DNA of 64,000 nucleotides from Demequina muriae (GTDB lineage: Bacteria; Actinomycetota; Actinomycetes; Actinomycetales; Demequinaceae). Location of the stretch: contig NZ_JAUHQA010000001.1 in assembly GCF_030418295.1 (NCBI RefSeq), positions 1,178,001 through 1,242,000 on the forward strand. Direction: 5' to 3'. How positions within the stretch are numbered: position 1 is the stretch's first letter; each line of letters begins with the position of its first letter. Positions 55,994-64,000 of the stretch are shown here, piece after piece. A program made the position numbers and the translations under genes. The notes below the pieces were generated by a model. It was given only the letters and a program-made list of their open reading frames with translations. It made no database searches and was not told the origin of the DNA.

Positions 55994-58612
55994 TCAAGCG
56001 TCGTCGAGCGCGAAGGCGCCGAACGGGCGCGTGAGATCCACGTCTGCGCGCCCTTCCGCATCGGCGGCGAGTCCGTCGACGAAGCTCCGCCACTCGCCTT
56101 CTCCGACACGGGCCTTGGCTGCGAGCGCCTGCGGACCATCGGTGCGTGCCGCGAACCCGGGTAGCGCAGACACGTGGGACTCGGCCATCAGGGCGGGCAG
56201 CTCCCAGGGGCCGTCGAGCGAGGCGCCGTCGGTCGCGACAGGGAGCGCCCGACGAGGAATCCACGGGATGCGGCTGTACGACACGAGATCGTCGATGCCG
56301 AGCGTCCCCTGTGTCGAGCACTCGGCAACGGCACCGGACTGAGGGTCGACCACCAGTCCGCGAGCGATCTCGACGGTCTGACCGACATGATTCCTCAGCT
56401 CCGCCGTGATCCCCTCGTGGACCAGCGTTCCTGCATCGAGGATGCCCAGATGACCGCCGCCAAGTGCCCGGAGCCGCTGTGCCGCGACGGCGATCTGGTG
56501 ATGAGGGGACAGTGGCTCCGCAGCGTCCACCACTGCGACCCGACCGTCGGCAGCGTCGAACGTCGTGTCGGCCGGGACCACGACGATCGCGCGCCAGTGG
56601 CCGTCGGTCTGCGCGGTCAGCGAGGCGAGGGTCTGCTCGATCAGTGCGCCGCTCGCGCTGCTCTCAGCCACGATGGCGAACAGCACTGCGGAGGTCCCGT
56701 CCACCGGGTAGGTCTGCGCGAGGGACCCCGCGCTGGGCTGGCGGCGCGGACCGCTCAGCATCGCGGGCGGAGCCCAGAACTCCCTCTGAGATGACTCGGC
56801 GTCGACTCGAAGGCGATCGAGCTCGGACGTCAGGTGCCAGACGGTGAAGGCACACGTGTACTGCGCGCGCGCGGCCGAATGGTGGTCCTCCGACCAGGCG
56901 CCTGCCCCGCGTTGGGTCAGCGACTGTTCGTGGAGCAGTCCGAAGCCCAGCGTCTCCCGGATGTCCCGAATGGCGCTCGAACCGAACACGGCGACCGCAC
57001 GCTTCCAGTACTCCGAGTCGGCGCCGAAGCGCACGGTGTCGTAATCGCCGATGCGGTCGATCACCTCGCGTGAGAAGAACGTCGAGGCAGGGTTGGGATG
57101 TGCGAGAGTGACGCCCCAGCGACGGAACTCGATCCTGCCGTCGGGATAGGACCGCAGCCACTCGGATCGCGTCGCGAGCAGACCGGGGTCGGCCTGCATC
57201 GCATCCACGTGAACCTGAATCCGCTCCGGGTGCGCCCAATCGTCGGAGTCGTGGAATGTCACGTACTCGCCACGCGCAGCCCGGAACGCCAGGTTCCTGT
57301 TGCGGTAGGTGCCGCCGTTGGTCTCGGGCAGGATCAGCCTCACTCGCGGATCCGCCTGTGCGATCTCGGCGAGCGCCTCCGGCGTGCCGTCGGTGCTGAG
57401 ATCGTCGACGACGATCAGTTCCAGGTTGGCGTACGTCTGCTCGAGGATCGACCGCACCGCATACTGAAGAGTGGCACTCGAGTTGTAGGTGCTCATCACG
57501 ACCGAGACGAGCGGACCGTCGCTGAAGCTGTTCTCCGTCCGCTTCACCAACGATTCGAACGAGAACGCACCCGCATCGTCGGCAAGGGGGCGAGCACGGC
57601 CGACCGCGTCGAAGTAGGCGTTGAGCGCGTCACGCTGGTCGGTGAGCCTGCCCTCTTTCAGTGCATGGTTCGCGCGGGTCAGCCACAGCTGGGGGTCGGC
57701 GGAGTCATCGCCACCGACGGCGGTGCCATCGAGATGGGAGAGCAGGCGCTCTGCGCGGGTGCGGCGCTCTGGCGGTAGCTGCTCATCGGCGAGGACGGCC
57801 ACGATGTCCTCGACCGCCCGCTCGGGCTCGCGGCTCCATGAGATCTCCGCACGGTCGAACCGCAGTTCACTCGAGCCACTCTCGATCTCGGAACTGATCA
57901 GCTGGACAGCGTCGTCGTAGCGCCCCACGCGGGTCATCGCCGCAGCGGCGATTCTGACCACCTCGACGTACGTTCGCTCTCCGAGCCGCCGCCGCAGCGC
58001 ACGGGGCACGGCGTCGTACTTGTCGGAGAGCGCCTCGAACGACTGAACCGTGAACCCGGGTCCCAACGCGCGGGCACACCACTTGATCATGGCCACGTGG
58101 TAAGCCACCCAAGATGACTCATCGAGGCTCAGGCGCTCCCACTCGCGCATCTTCACGAGCAAGGCGCCTCTGTCGCGACGCGCGATCGCTGTCACGTCTC
58201 GCGCGGGCTCCTCCGGGCGCGGCACGAGCCTTCGGCGGGCCTTGAGCGCGGGTGGCGCAGGAACCGTCATACGTACCCCTGTCGGCCTTCCCATCGCCCG
58301 CCGAAGCACACGGACTGCGGCTCGCGGGGCTTCAAGCAGACGCCATCGTCGCGACCCGAGCACCGTGCCGAGCCGATCACGCAGATCGTCCGAGTGACGA
58401 ATGAGCGCGTCGCGATCCGCGCTCAGCTTCCGTGCATTCACGAAGAGCGCACCCAAGGCGCGGGTCTCGCTCTCGAGTTCGGATCGGACCGCGACGAGCG
58501 ACGACTCCAGGGCGCGGATGCGCTCGTGAAGCTCTCGCAGCTCTTGCAGGTCGGCGTCAGGTGCGGTCGACCCCGCGCTTGCCGCGGAGTCAGAACCGAT
58601 GTCAGACGTCAC
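55994..58612 (-). CDS. Large glycosyltransferase (GT2) with N-terminal coiled coil
   Basis: The 872-residue protein starts at GTG 58612 with an N-terminal coiled coil (residues 20-75, LQELRELHERIRALESSLVA), then a helical region with TPR-like stretches (170-330). A GT-A domain (about 365-500) follows with VSVVMSTYNSSATLQYAV, LELIVVDDLSTDGTPEAL, YVTFHDSDDWAHP and a later YDTVRFGADSEYWKRAV. A final Rossmann-like part (630-870) resembles a second, inactive transferase. Large proteins of this layout act on teichuronic or exopolysaccharide chains. The start overlaps no neighbour; 156 bases separate it from the DUF2264 gene. Confidence 0.8.
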   Translation of the reverse strand: MTSDIGSDSAASAGSTAPDADLQELRELHERIRALESSLVAVRSELESETRALGALFVNARKLSADRDALIRHSDDLRDRLGTVLGSRRWRLLEAPRAAVRVLRRAMGRPTGVRMTVPAPPALKARRRLVPRPEEPARDVTAIARRDRGALLVKMREWERLSLDESSWVAYHVAMIKWCARALGPGFTVQSFEALSDKYDAVPRALRRRLGERTYVEVVRIAAAAMTRVGRYDDAVQLISSEIESGSSELRFDRAEISWSREPERAVEDIVAVLADEQLPPERRTRAERLLSHLDGTAVGGDDSADPQLWLTRANHALKEGRLTDQRDALNAYFDAVGRARPLADDAGAFSFESLVKRTENSFSDGPLVSVVMSTYNSSATLQYAVRSILEQTYANLELIVVDDLSTDGTPEALAEIAQADPRVRLILPETNGGTYRNRNLAFRAARGEYVTFHDSDDWAHPERIQVHVDAMQADPGLLATRSEWLRSYPDGRIEFRRWGVTLAHPNPASTFFSREVIDRIGDYDTVRFGADSEYWKRAVAVFGSSAIRDIRETLGFGLLHEQSLTQRGAGAWSEDHHSAARAQYTCAFTVWHLTSELDRLRVDAESSQREFWAPPAMLSGPRRQPSAGSLAQTYPVDGTSAVLFAIVAESSASGALIEQTLASLTAQTDGHWRAIVVVPADTTFDAADGRVAVVDAAEPLSPHHQIAVAAQRLRALGGGHLGILDAGTLVHEGITAELRNHVGQTVEIARGLVVDPQSGAVAECSTQGTLGIDDLVSYSRIPWIPRRALPVATDGASLDGPWELPALMAESHVSALPGFAARTDGPQALAAKARVGEGEWRSFVDGLAADAEGRADVDLTRPFGAFALDDA

Positions 58613-58768
58613 GTGAGTCCTGCTCCTCCCATACGCGGTCGGCAGCCTCTGAGGGTGGCGTGCTCGGCCGAAGGACGTGTTGCCGACGAACGATACCAGT
58701 GACTGCCAGGGGCTCCCGGGGGTGGACAGGGGCTTGGCTCCTCAATCGCGGCGCTGCCCGCCGTGGGG

Positions 58769-60703
58769 CTATCTGCTGTTCTCGTGACGAGTCACCTCGA
58801 AGCCATTGCTCCACGTGATCGAGACGACCTCGCCATCAAAGGCGCGCACGTCGAGTCCATCGCGTCCCGCTCGCACGAGTGCGGGCTTGGTGTCCATGGC
58901 GTGGCGCGCGGTCTCCGGATCCACTGAGCCGAGGAAGGTCGCACACGCGAACCATCGATGCTCCTCAGGCCCCGCACGCAGATCGCTCGTCAGCACCGGC
59001 ATCGCCGTCCCGACACCGAGGGGGTTCTCGTCAGCCGGGCGCGAGATGAGGGCGCCGTCGAGGCCGACGAGCCCGACGATCGCGCTGCAGGTCTCTCGAC
59101 TGGACACGAGCGCGAACGGCTGAGCACTCCCGACATCCACCGTCTCCTCGGTCGCCTGATGGACGGCGAGACCCGCCCACCGAGCCGACCCTCGCAGATA
59201 CTCCCCTCGAGGGACCCGCGCGACCTCGATGACCCAGTCGCCCGTCACGACGCTGACGTTGTGCACCTTCTGTCGGACGAACTCCACACTCGCGGCCCGC
59301 TCCGCGACCGCCGAGGAGTACTCGCCCGACCCCAACGGGACCCGGTGGGTGCCCCGAGACGAGGCCCAGTCGCGCCCATGGGCGAGCAGCTCGATGGATC
59401 CTCGGGACGAGAGAGAACCTCCCTCGTCGAAACTCAGTGCCCCCGCCAGTCCTTCGGCTGATCTCACCGGGGCAGTGCGTGAGCTGTACGACAGGCGTGA
59501 GTACCACGGATCGTCCACACGACCCTTCGAACTGCTCTCGATCCGCGACGTCGACCCATGATTGAAGAGTCGAACCGCGGATCCATCGTGGGTCGGGGCG
59601 ATCAGCAGACCCGCCGTCTCGAACATCGCTGGTTCGTCACTCCACGGCAGCGTCGCCGAGGGGCCACGCCAGAACTCATGGTCGGCCTCCAGCACGAGGG
59701 GCACCAGACCCTTGCCTAGCCAGTACGACGCTCCGGGGCCCGAATAGTCCTGGCGCAGCGCCTCGGATCGGGACCAGCAGCCAACCCCGACGACGCCCTC
59801 GTCGTCCTGCAGGCCATGGTCGACGAAGAACTCGATGGTGCGGGCCGAGAACGTGCGCGCGTGCGACGCGGGGAACGGAAGCGCATCGACCAGGGTGGCG
59901 GCACCGACCGCGGCCAGCATCCCGAACCGATAGGTCAGGGACCGTCCGAACAGCACCGGCGCACCGGCGTCGTCGACGAGGTGCGTGAGGTCCTCGACGT
60001 GGCGGCGCAGCAAGGGCGCCACCTCGGCGGCGAGGCTCTCGTCGTCGTGCAGCCACGCCGCCAGAGCGGGGTAGTACAGCAGCGCCCAGGACGTGTAGTA
60101 GTCGTACGTTCCGCGCTTGCCGTCCGAGACCCAGCCGCCACCGCGAGGAAACTCGCCGACGCGATGCCACGCCTCACGCATCGTGGGGATCTCCGCGACG
60201 AGGTCCGCGTAGCCGGCGGTGCGCAGGAAGCCGGCGATGGTCGGCGGAAAGAACAGCCAGTTGTTCTCGGGAACGGTCGCCGCCGCGGCTGCCGCCAGCC
60301 ATTGGGCGAGGTCATCCTGCGTGCGCGTCTCGAGTCGGTCCCACGTCACCGCGCGCGAGACCTGGAGTGCGACCGCGAGGGATGTGGCTTCGACGGTCGC
60401 ATGGCCCTTGTACTCCGGGTCCGGCCACGCGCGCCTCTCGGCCGGACCCGAGACGGCGGACGTGAGGCCTTCGAGGTACACGTCGGTGATCTCCGGACGC
60501 GCCGACGTCGAGTCGCCCGCCAGGCGGAACGAGTGAAGCAGGAAGGTGCGGCAGAACGCCTCCATGGCATCGGCCTTATCCCCGTGCGCGCTCGTGACGC
60601 CCCTCAGGTGGACTCCGCCATCGTCGATGCGTCGGGCCGCAGGCTCGACCAGTCGGTCTGCCAACGCCACCCACTCGGCACGGCTCTGACCCCATGAGTT
60701 CAT
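58769..60703 (-). CDS. DUF2264 family protein
   Basis: The 644-residue protein matches DUF2264: an (alpha/alpha) toroid-like first 400 residues (GHATVEATSLAVALQVS, NNWLFFPPTIAGFL, YDYYTSWALLYYPALAAWL, YSGPGASYWLGKGL) and a beta-rich second part. The fold relates to heparinase/lyase families, so it may cut or bind an acidic polysaccharide. No signal peptide is seen, so a cytoplasmic role or repair of glycan intermediates is possible. The start is ATG 60703. It is the only enzyme of degradation type in the glycan cluster. Confidence 0.78.
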   Translation of the reverse strand: MNSWGQSRAEWVALADRLVEPAARRIDDGGVHLRGVTSAHGDKADAMEAFCRTFLLHSFRLAGDSTSARPEITDVYLEGLTSAVSGPAERRAWPDPEYKGHATVEATSLAVALQVSRAVTWDRLETRTQDDLAQWLAAAAAATVPENNWLFFPPTIAGFLRTAGYADLVAEIPTMREAWHRVGEFPRGGGWVSDGKRGTYDYYTSWALLYYPALAAWLHDDESLAAEVAPLLRRHVEDLTHLVDDAGAPVLFGRSLTYRFGMLAAVGAATLVDALPFPASHARTFSARTIEFFVDHGLQDDEGVVGVGCWSRSEALRQDYSGPGASYWLGKGLVPLVLEADHEFWRGPSATLPWSDEPAMFETAGLLIAPTHDGSAVRLFNHGSTSRIESSSKGRVDDPWYSRLSYSSRTAPVRSAEGLAGALSFDEGGSLSSRGSIELLAHGRDWASSRGTHRVPLGSGEYSSAVAERAASVEFVRQKVHNVSVVTGDWVIEVARVPRGEYLRGSARWAGLAVHQATEETVDVGSAQPFALVSSRETCSAIVGLVGLDGALISRPADENPLGVGTAMPVLTSDLRAGPEEHRWFACATFLGSVDPETARHAMDTKPALVRAGRDGLDVRAFDGEVVSITWSNGFEVTRHENSR

Positions 60704-60825
60704 GCGTGCGCTCTCCCTGAGTCGGCGGACACCCTTAGCAACGGCGCACCGAGCGCCCAGACTCGTGAGGCTATCCGAGGCCGAGAGTTCTCACCATCGG
60801 AGGATGCGTCTCGTCTGCGGCTGTC

Positions 60826-61851
60826 TCAGGTGAAGCGAGCGGTGTCGACGTAGTGCGTTCCCTCCACCTTGAGGGACTCGATGTCGGCATCCACCATGAT
60901 GCGTGCCAGCTCGGGCGTGAGGACCCTCGCCTCCCAGCCCAGCAGCTGCTTGGCCTTGGAGGCATCACCGATGAGCGCATCGACCTCGGTGGGCCGCAGG
61001 TACCGCTCGTCGAAGCGCACGAACTTCTCCCAGTCGAGCCCCACGTGAGAGAACGAGTGATCGAGGAAGTCACGGATGGACGCCGCGTGACCGGTCGCCA
61101 CGACGTAGTCGGTCGGCTCGTCGTGCTGGAGCATGCGCCACATCGCTTCCACGTACTCGGGCGCATAGCCCCAGTCGCGGACGGAGTCGAGGTTGCCGAG
61201 GTACAGGGAGTCCTGCTTGCCTTCCAGGATGCGCGCCACCGCACGCGTGATCTTGCGCGTCACGAACGTCTCTCCACGGCGCGGGGACTCGTGATTGAAC
61301 AGAATGCCGTTGACGGCGAACATCCCGTACGCCTCGCGGTAGTTCTTTGTCATCCAGTACGAGTACACCTTGGCGGCGCCATACGGCGACCGAGGATAGA
61401 AGGGAGTGTCCTCGTTCTGCGGGGGTGGGGTCGCCCCGAACATCTCCGAGCTCGAGGCCTGGTAATAGCGGGTGTCGAGACCGATGACGCGAATGGCTTC
61501 CAGGAGCCGCGTGGAACCGAGGCCCGTGACGTCACCCGTGTACTCGGGCTCGTCGAAGCTGACGCGGACGTGCGACTGCGCGGCCAGGTTGTAGACCTCG
61601 TGGGGCTGGATCGAGTCCAGCAGGGTCACGAGCCGTGAACCGTCCGTGAGGTCGGCGTGGTGAAGGTGAAGGCGCTTCTCCTCCTGAGGGGCCGAGACGA
61701 GGTGATCGATGCGGTGCGTGTTGAATGTCGACGCCCGTCGAATGAGGCCGTGCACCTCGTACCCCTTCGACAGCAGCAGCTCCGTCAGGTAGCTTCCATC
61801 CTGGCCGGTGACGCCAGTGACAACGGCGCGCTTCCTATCAGTGGTCGTCAT
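60826..61851 (-). CDS. gmd: GDP-mannose 4,6-dehydratase
   Basis: Gmd turns GDP-D-mannose into GDP-4-keto-6-deoxy-D-mannose. The 341-residue SDR-fold enzyme has [50 protein letters not shown], the catalytic Ser and Glu in SSSEMFG and YGAAKVY (YxxxK), and [16 protein letters not shown]. The ATG at 61851 begins [13 protein letters not shown]; the frame upstream is not family sequence. It is divergent from the fcl-like gene over 135 bases, and the two share a pathway. Confidence 0.95.
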   Translation of the reverse strand: MTTTDRKRAVVTGVTGQDGSYLTELLLSKGYEVHGLIRRASTFNTHRIDHLVSAPQEEKRLHLHHADLTDGSRLVTLLDSIQPHEVYNLAAQSHVRVSFDEPEYTGDVTGLGSTRLLEAIRVIGLDTRYYQASSSEMFGATPPPQNEDTPFYPRSPYGAAKVYSYWMTKNYREAYGMFAVNGILFNHESPRRGETFVTRKITRAVARILEGKQDSLYLGNLDSVRDWGYAPEYVEAMWRMLQHDEPTDYVVATGHAASIRDFLDHSFSHVGLDWEKFVRFDERYLRPTEVDALIGDASKAKQLLGWEARVLTPELARIMVDADIESLKVEGTHYVDTARFT

Positions 61852-61986
61852 GGTGGTCCTTGTCGATCGAGGAGCACGCCGTGCGCTGAGGCCCGTGCGT
61901 GGCGAAACCAGATCAGTGTAGCGGCGGGCTCGCGGCAGGGGCACGTTGATAGCATGGGCCACTCCCTAGCGGCCAGGAGGCCAACG

Positions 61987-62940
61987 ATGCGGACTCTGAC
62001 GCTCCCCCGAGACGCCACCATCTACATCGCGGGACACCGCGGCCTGGCTGGCTCAGCGCTCTGGCGCGGCCTCGAGGCGCGTGGCTTCTCCTCGCTCGTG
62101 GGGGTGCCGTCGGCGGAGGCGGACCTCCGGGACCGTCAGGCAGCGAGGCGCGTGATCGAGGACGTGCGGCCGGACGTGATCTTCCTCGCTGCGGCCCGCG
62201 TCGGCGGCATCGCCGCCAACATCGCGGCGCCGACGGACTTCCTGAGCGAGAACCTGCAGATCCAGGCCAACGTGATGGATGCCGCCGCCGCCAAGGGGGT
62301 CCCGAAGCTGGTCTTCCTCGGATCGTCGTGCATCTATCCGCGGCTCGCGCCCCAGCCGCTGCGCGAGGAGTACCTGATGACCGGCCCGCTCGAGCCGACG
62401 AACGAGGCCTACGCGGTGGCGAAGATCGCAGGCATCATGCACGTCAAGGCGGTGCGCCAGCAGTACGGACTGAAGTGGATCTCCGTGATGCCGTCGAACC
62501 TCTATGGGCCCGGTGACAACTTCCACCCCCAGAAGTCCCACGTGGTGCCTGGCATGATCCGTCGCTTTCACGAGGCGAAGGTCAACGGCGTCGAGGAGGT
62601 GGCGGTCTGGGGCACGGGACGCGCCCGCCGGGAGCTGCTGTTCGCTGACGACTTCGCAGACGGCACGCTTCATGCGCTCGAGCACTTCGATGGGTCGGAC
62701 TTCATCAACGTCGGCAGCGGTGAGGACATCTCCATCGCCGACCTGGCCGCACTCGTGGCACGGGTGGTCGGCTACGACGGCACGCTGTCCCAGGACCTCA
62801 GCAAGCCGGACGGGATGCCTCAGAAGCTGCTCGACACCTCACGCATGCAGGAGCTCGGATGGACGTCGTCGACCTCGCTCGAGCAGGGCCTGCGCCAGAC
62901 GTACGAGTGGTTCCTGTCCGAGGTCGCGGCGCACGAGTAG
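61987..62940 (+). CDS. GDP-L-fucose synthase or GDP-L-colitose synthase (epimerase-reductase)
   Basis: The 317-residue SDR-fold enzyme epimerises and reduces the 4-keto sugar made by Gmd. It has IYIAGHRGLAGSALWRGL, the Ser of LGSSCIYPRLA, the pair YAVAKIAG and NLYGPGDNFHP. Fcl (fucose) and ColC (colitose) are close homologues and cannot be told apart by eye. Because a ColD-like enzyme follows, the ColC role deserves equal weight. The start is ATG 61987. Confidence 0.85.
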   Translation: MRTLTLPRDATIYIAGHRGLAGSALWRGLEARGFSSLVGVPSAEADLRDRQAARRVIEDVRPDVIFLAAARVGGIAANIAAPTDFLSENLQIQANVMDAAAAKGVPKLVFLGSSCIYPRLAPQPLREEYLMTGPLEPTNEAYAVAKIAGIMHVKAVRQQYGLKWISVMPSNLYGPGDNFHPQKSHVVPGMIRRFHEAKVNGVEEVAVWGTGRARRELLFADDFADGTLHALEHFDGSDFINVGSGEDISIADLAALVARVVGYDGTLSQDLSKPDGMPQKLLDTSRMQELGWTSSTSLEQGLRQTYEWFLSEVAAHE

Positions 62941-63001
62941 CGAGACGCGCTCCCTCAGCGAGCGGGACTGCGCGATGAGAGGGACTGCGCGGTGAAAGGG
63001 A

Positions 63002-64000
63002 CTACGCGGTGAGGCCCCGAATCAGGGCCGCGACGCGGTTCAGCGCCTCCGATACGTCGTAGTGATGGTTCCCGATGAACAGCCCGTTGTCGTGGACGTC
63101 ATCTGCATGCGGGAGTTCGGCCGGCACCGTGGCGTCGAAGTAGTCGATCACAGGGTTCCGCGTGAAGTTGCCCGCCACGATGGGCCTGGCATCGACCCCG
63201 GCATCGGCAAGTGCGCGCACGACCTCACCGCGACGCCCCTCGAGCCCGTCGGTCAGCGTCAGTGCGAAGCCGAACCAGCTGCTCTCGCCCACCTCTCGCT
63301 GGATCCTGACACCCGGCACCGAGGCAAAGGCGCGCTGGAACGCCTCCGCGTTGCGCCGGCGGCCCGCAACGATCGAGGGGAGCTTCTCCAACTGCAGCAG
63401 ACCCAGGGCGCCGGACATCTCCAGCGGCCGGACGTTGTAGCCCGGCAGCACGAACCGGAACGAGTCCTCGAACGGGTCGCCCGACTTGCGGTGGAGCAGG
63501 TTGTCTGCCGGGAGGTCCCGGATCCAGCCATGAGCGCGCAGCGACAGCAGCGTCTGGTAGGTCCGCTCGTCATCCGTGACGACCAGCCCGCCCTCCATCG
63601 TCGAGATGTGGTGCGAGAAGAAGGAGCTGTAGGTGCCGAGCAGCCCAAAGGTGCCCGCTTGGCGCCCCGCGAACGTGGCGCCGAGGGCCTCGCAGTTGTC
63701 CTCGAGAAGAAGCAGGTCGTGCTCCGCGGTGAGGGCGCCGAGGGCGTCGAAGTCCTGAGGATTGCCCAGCAGGTTGACGGCGAACACGGCGCGGGTGCGA
63801 GGAGTGATCGCCTCCCGAGCCTTGTCGAGGTCCATGTTCAACGTCTCGGGATCGACATCGACGAAGACCAGGCGCAGACCGTACTGATGCAGCGGTGAGT
63901 ACGTGGTGGCCCACGAGACCGCCGGCACCAGCACCTCGTCACCCGGGGCGAGGCGGATCTCGGGGTTCAGGATCGCCGCCGCCACGGCCAGCAGGTTCGC
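63002..64000 (-). CDS. DegT-family PLP enzyme, ColD-like 3-dehydratase (5' end beyond window)
   Basis: The coding sequence runs off the right edge; 332 residues are visible. The fold is that of sugar aminotransferases: ANLLAVAAAI, DEVLVPAVSWATTYSP, VFVDVDPETLNMD, LLEDNCEALGA. Where aminotransferases have the PLP-binding Lys, this protein reads SFFSHHISTMEGG, with His-His (codons 63608-63613). ColD, GDP-4-keto-6-deoxymannose 3-dehydratase, uses a His at this place. The C-terminus (NPVIDYF, HDNGLFIGNHHYD) fits that group. It would make the 3-deoxy intermediate of GDP-colitose after Gmd. Confidence 0.75.
   Translation of the reverse strand, partial: ANLLAVAAAILNPEIRLAPGDEVLVPAVSWATTYSPLHQYGLRLVFVDVDPETLNMDLDKAREAITPRTRAVFAVNLLGNPQDFDALGALTAEHDLLLLEDNCEALGATFAGRQAGTFGLLGTYSSFFSHHISTMEGGLVVTDDERTYQTLLSLRAHGWIRDLPADNLLHRKSGDPFEDSFRFVLPGYNVRPLEMSGALGLLQLEKLPSIVAGRRRNAEAFQRAFASVPGVRIQREVGESSWFGFALTLTDGLEGRRGEVVRALADAGVDARPIVAGNFTRNPVIDYFDATVPAELPHADDVHDNGLFIGNHHYDVSEALNRVAALIRGLTA

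Overview
The window is high-GC DNA with dense genes, short spacers, many GTG starts and many ATGA/GTGA overlaps. It carries actinobacterial hallmarks: a conservon (cvnABCD), an ECF sigma factor paired with a DGPF protein, LRV-repeat and septum-formation-type membrane proteins, and a DUF2332 gene. A member of the Micrococcales, near Cellulomonas or Demequina, fits best, but nothing here proves the genus. No gene-free stretch exceeds 300 bases (the longest is 252, at 43392-43643). No integrase, transposase or CRISPR array is visible.

Layout. 1-2331: end of an unknown membrane protein, then purD-purC. 2361-3299: a small membrane protein divergent from an ArsR-type regulator, with a 32-base perfect palindrome between them. 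3300-8170: an accessory island with one secreted nuclease-type toxin and four tandem paralogous candidate immunity genes. 8171-19136: housekeeping block (purA, fba, a DtxR-family regulator, ECF sigma/DGPF, an RNA methyltransferase, lemA between two paralogues, pyrE, an SDR, xthA). 19191-24982: a two-component system with an extra kinase-like protein, small membrane proteins and a DUF885 peptidase. 25078-25916: three tRNAs and a PIN protein. 26005-32486: a conservon whose sensor carries a roughly 900-residue low-complexity tail. 32663-46610: oxidoreductase, sugar epimerase, HAD phosphatase, serS, lipid kinase, pheA, pgm and small regulators. 46607-50236: E1-alpha, E1-beta and E2 of a 2-oxoacid dehydrogenase. 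50344 to the right edge: a surface-glycan cluster with glycosyltransferases, a pyruvyl transferase, gmd, a GDP-fucose-synthase-like gene and a ColD-like DegT-family enzyme.

Main observations. The toxin island looks like a cassette array. Upstream of three of the four immunity genes lies a decayed copy of the toxin's C-terminal tail, and the tail's stop codon overlaps the immunity start codon. All four immunity genes end in an identical 35-base block. The whole island sits between two diverged copies of one junction sequence (ArsR gene end joined to purA gene end), so the insertion boundaries can be read directly. A similar footprint, a second copy of the pgm 3' end, flanks the DUF2332 gene.

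The nonamer GGCCGATGC occurs about 25 times in the window, roughly ten times more than base composition predicts. It is absent from the toxin island and nearly absent from the glycan cluster. At the right edge, a DegT-family protein has His-His where an aminotransferase would have its PLP lysine, which together with gmd and the fcl-like gene suggests a colitose-type 3,6-dideoxyhexose pathway.
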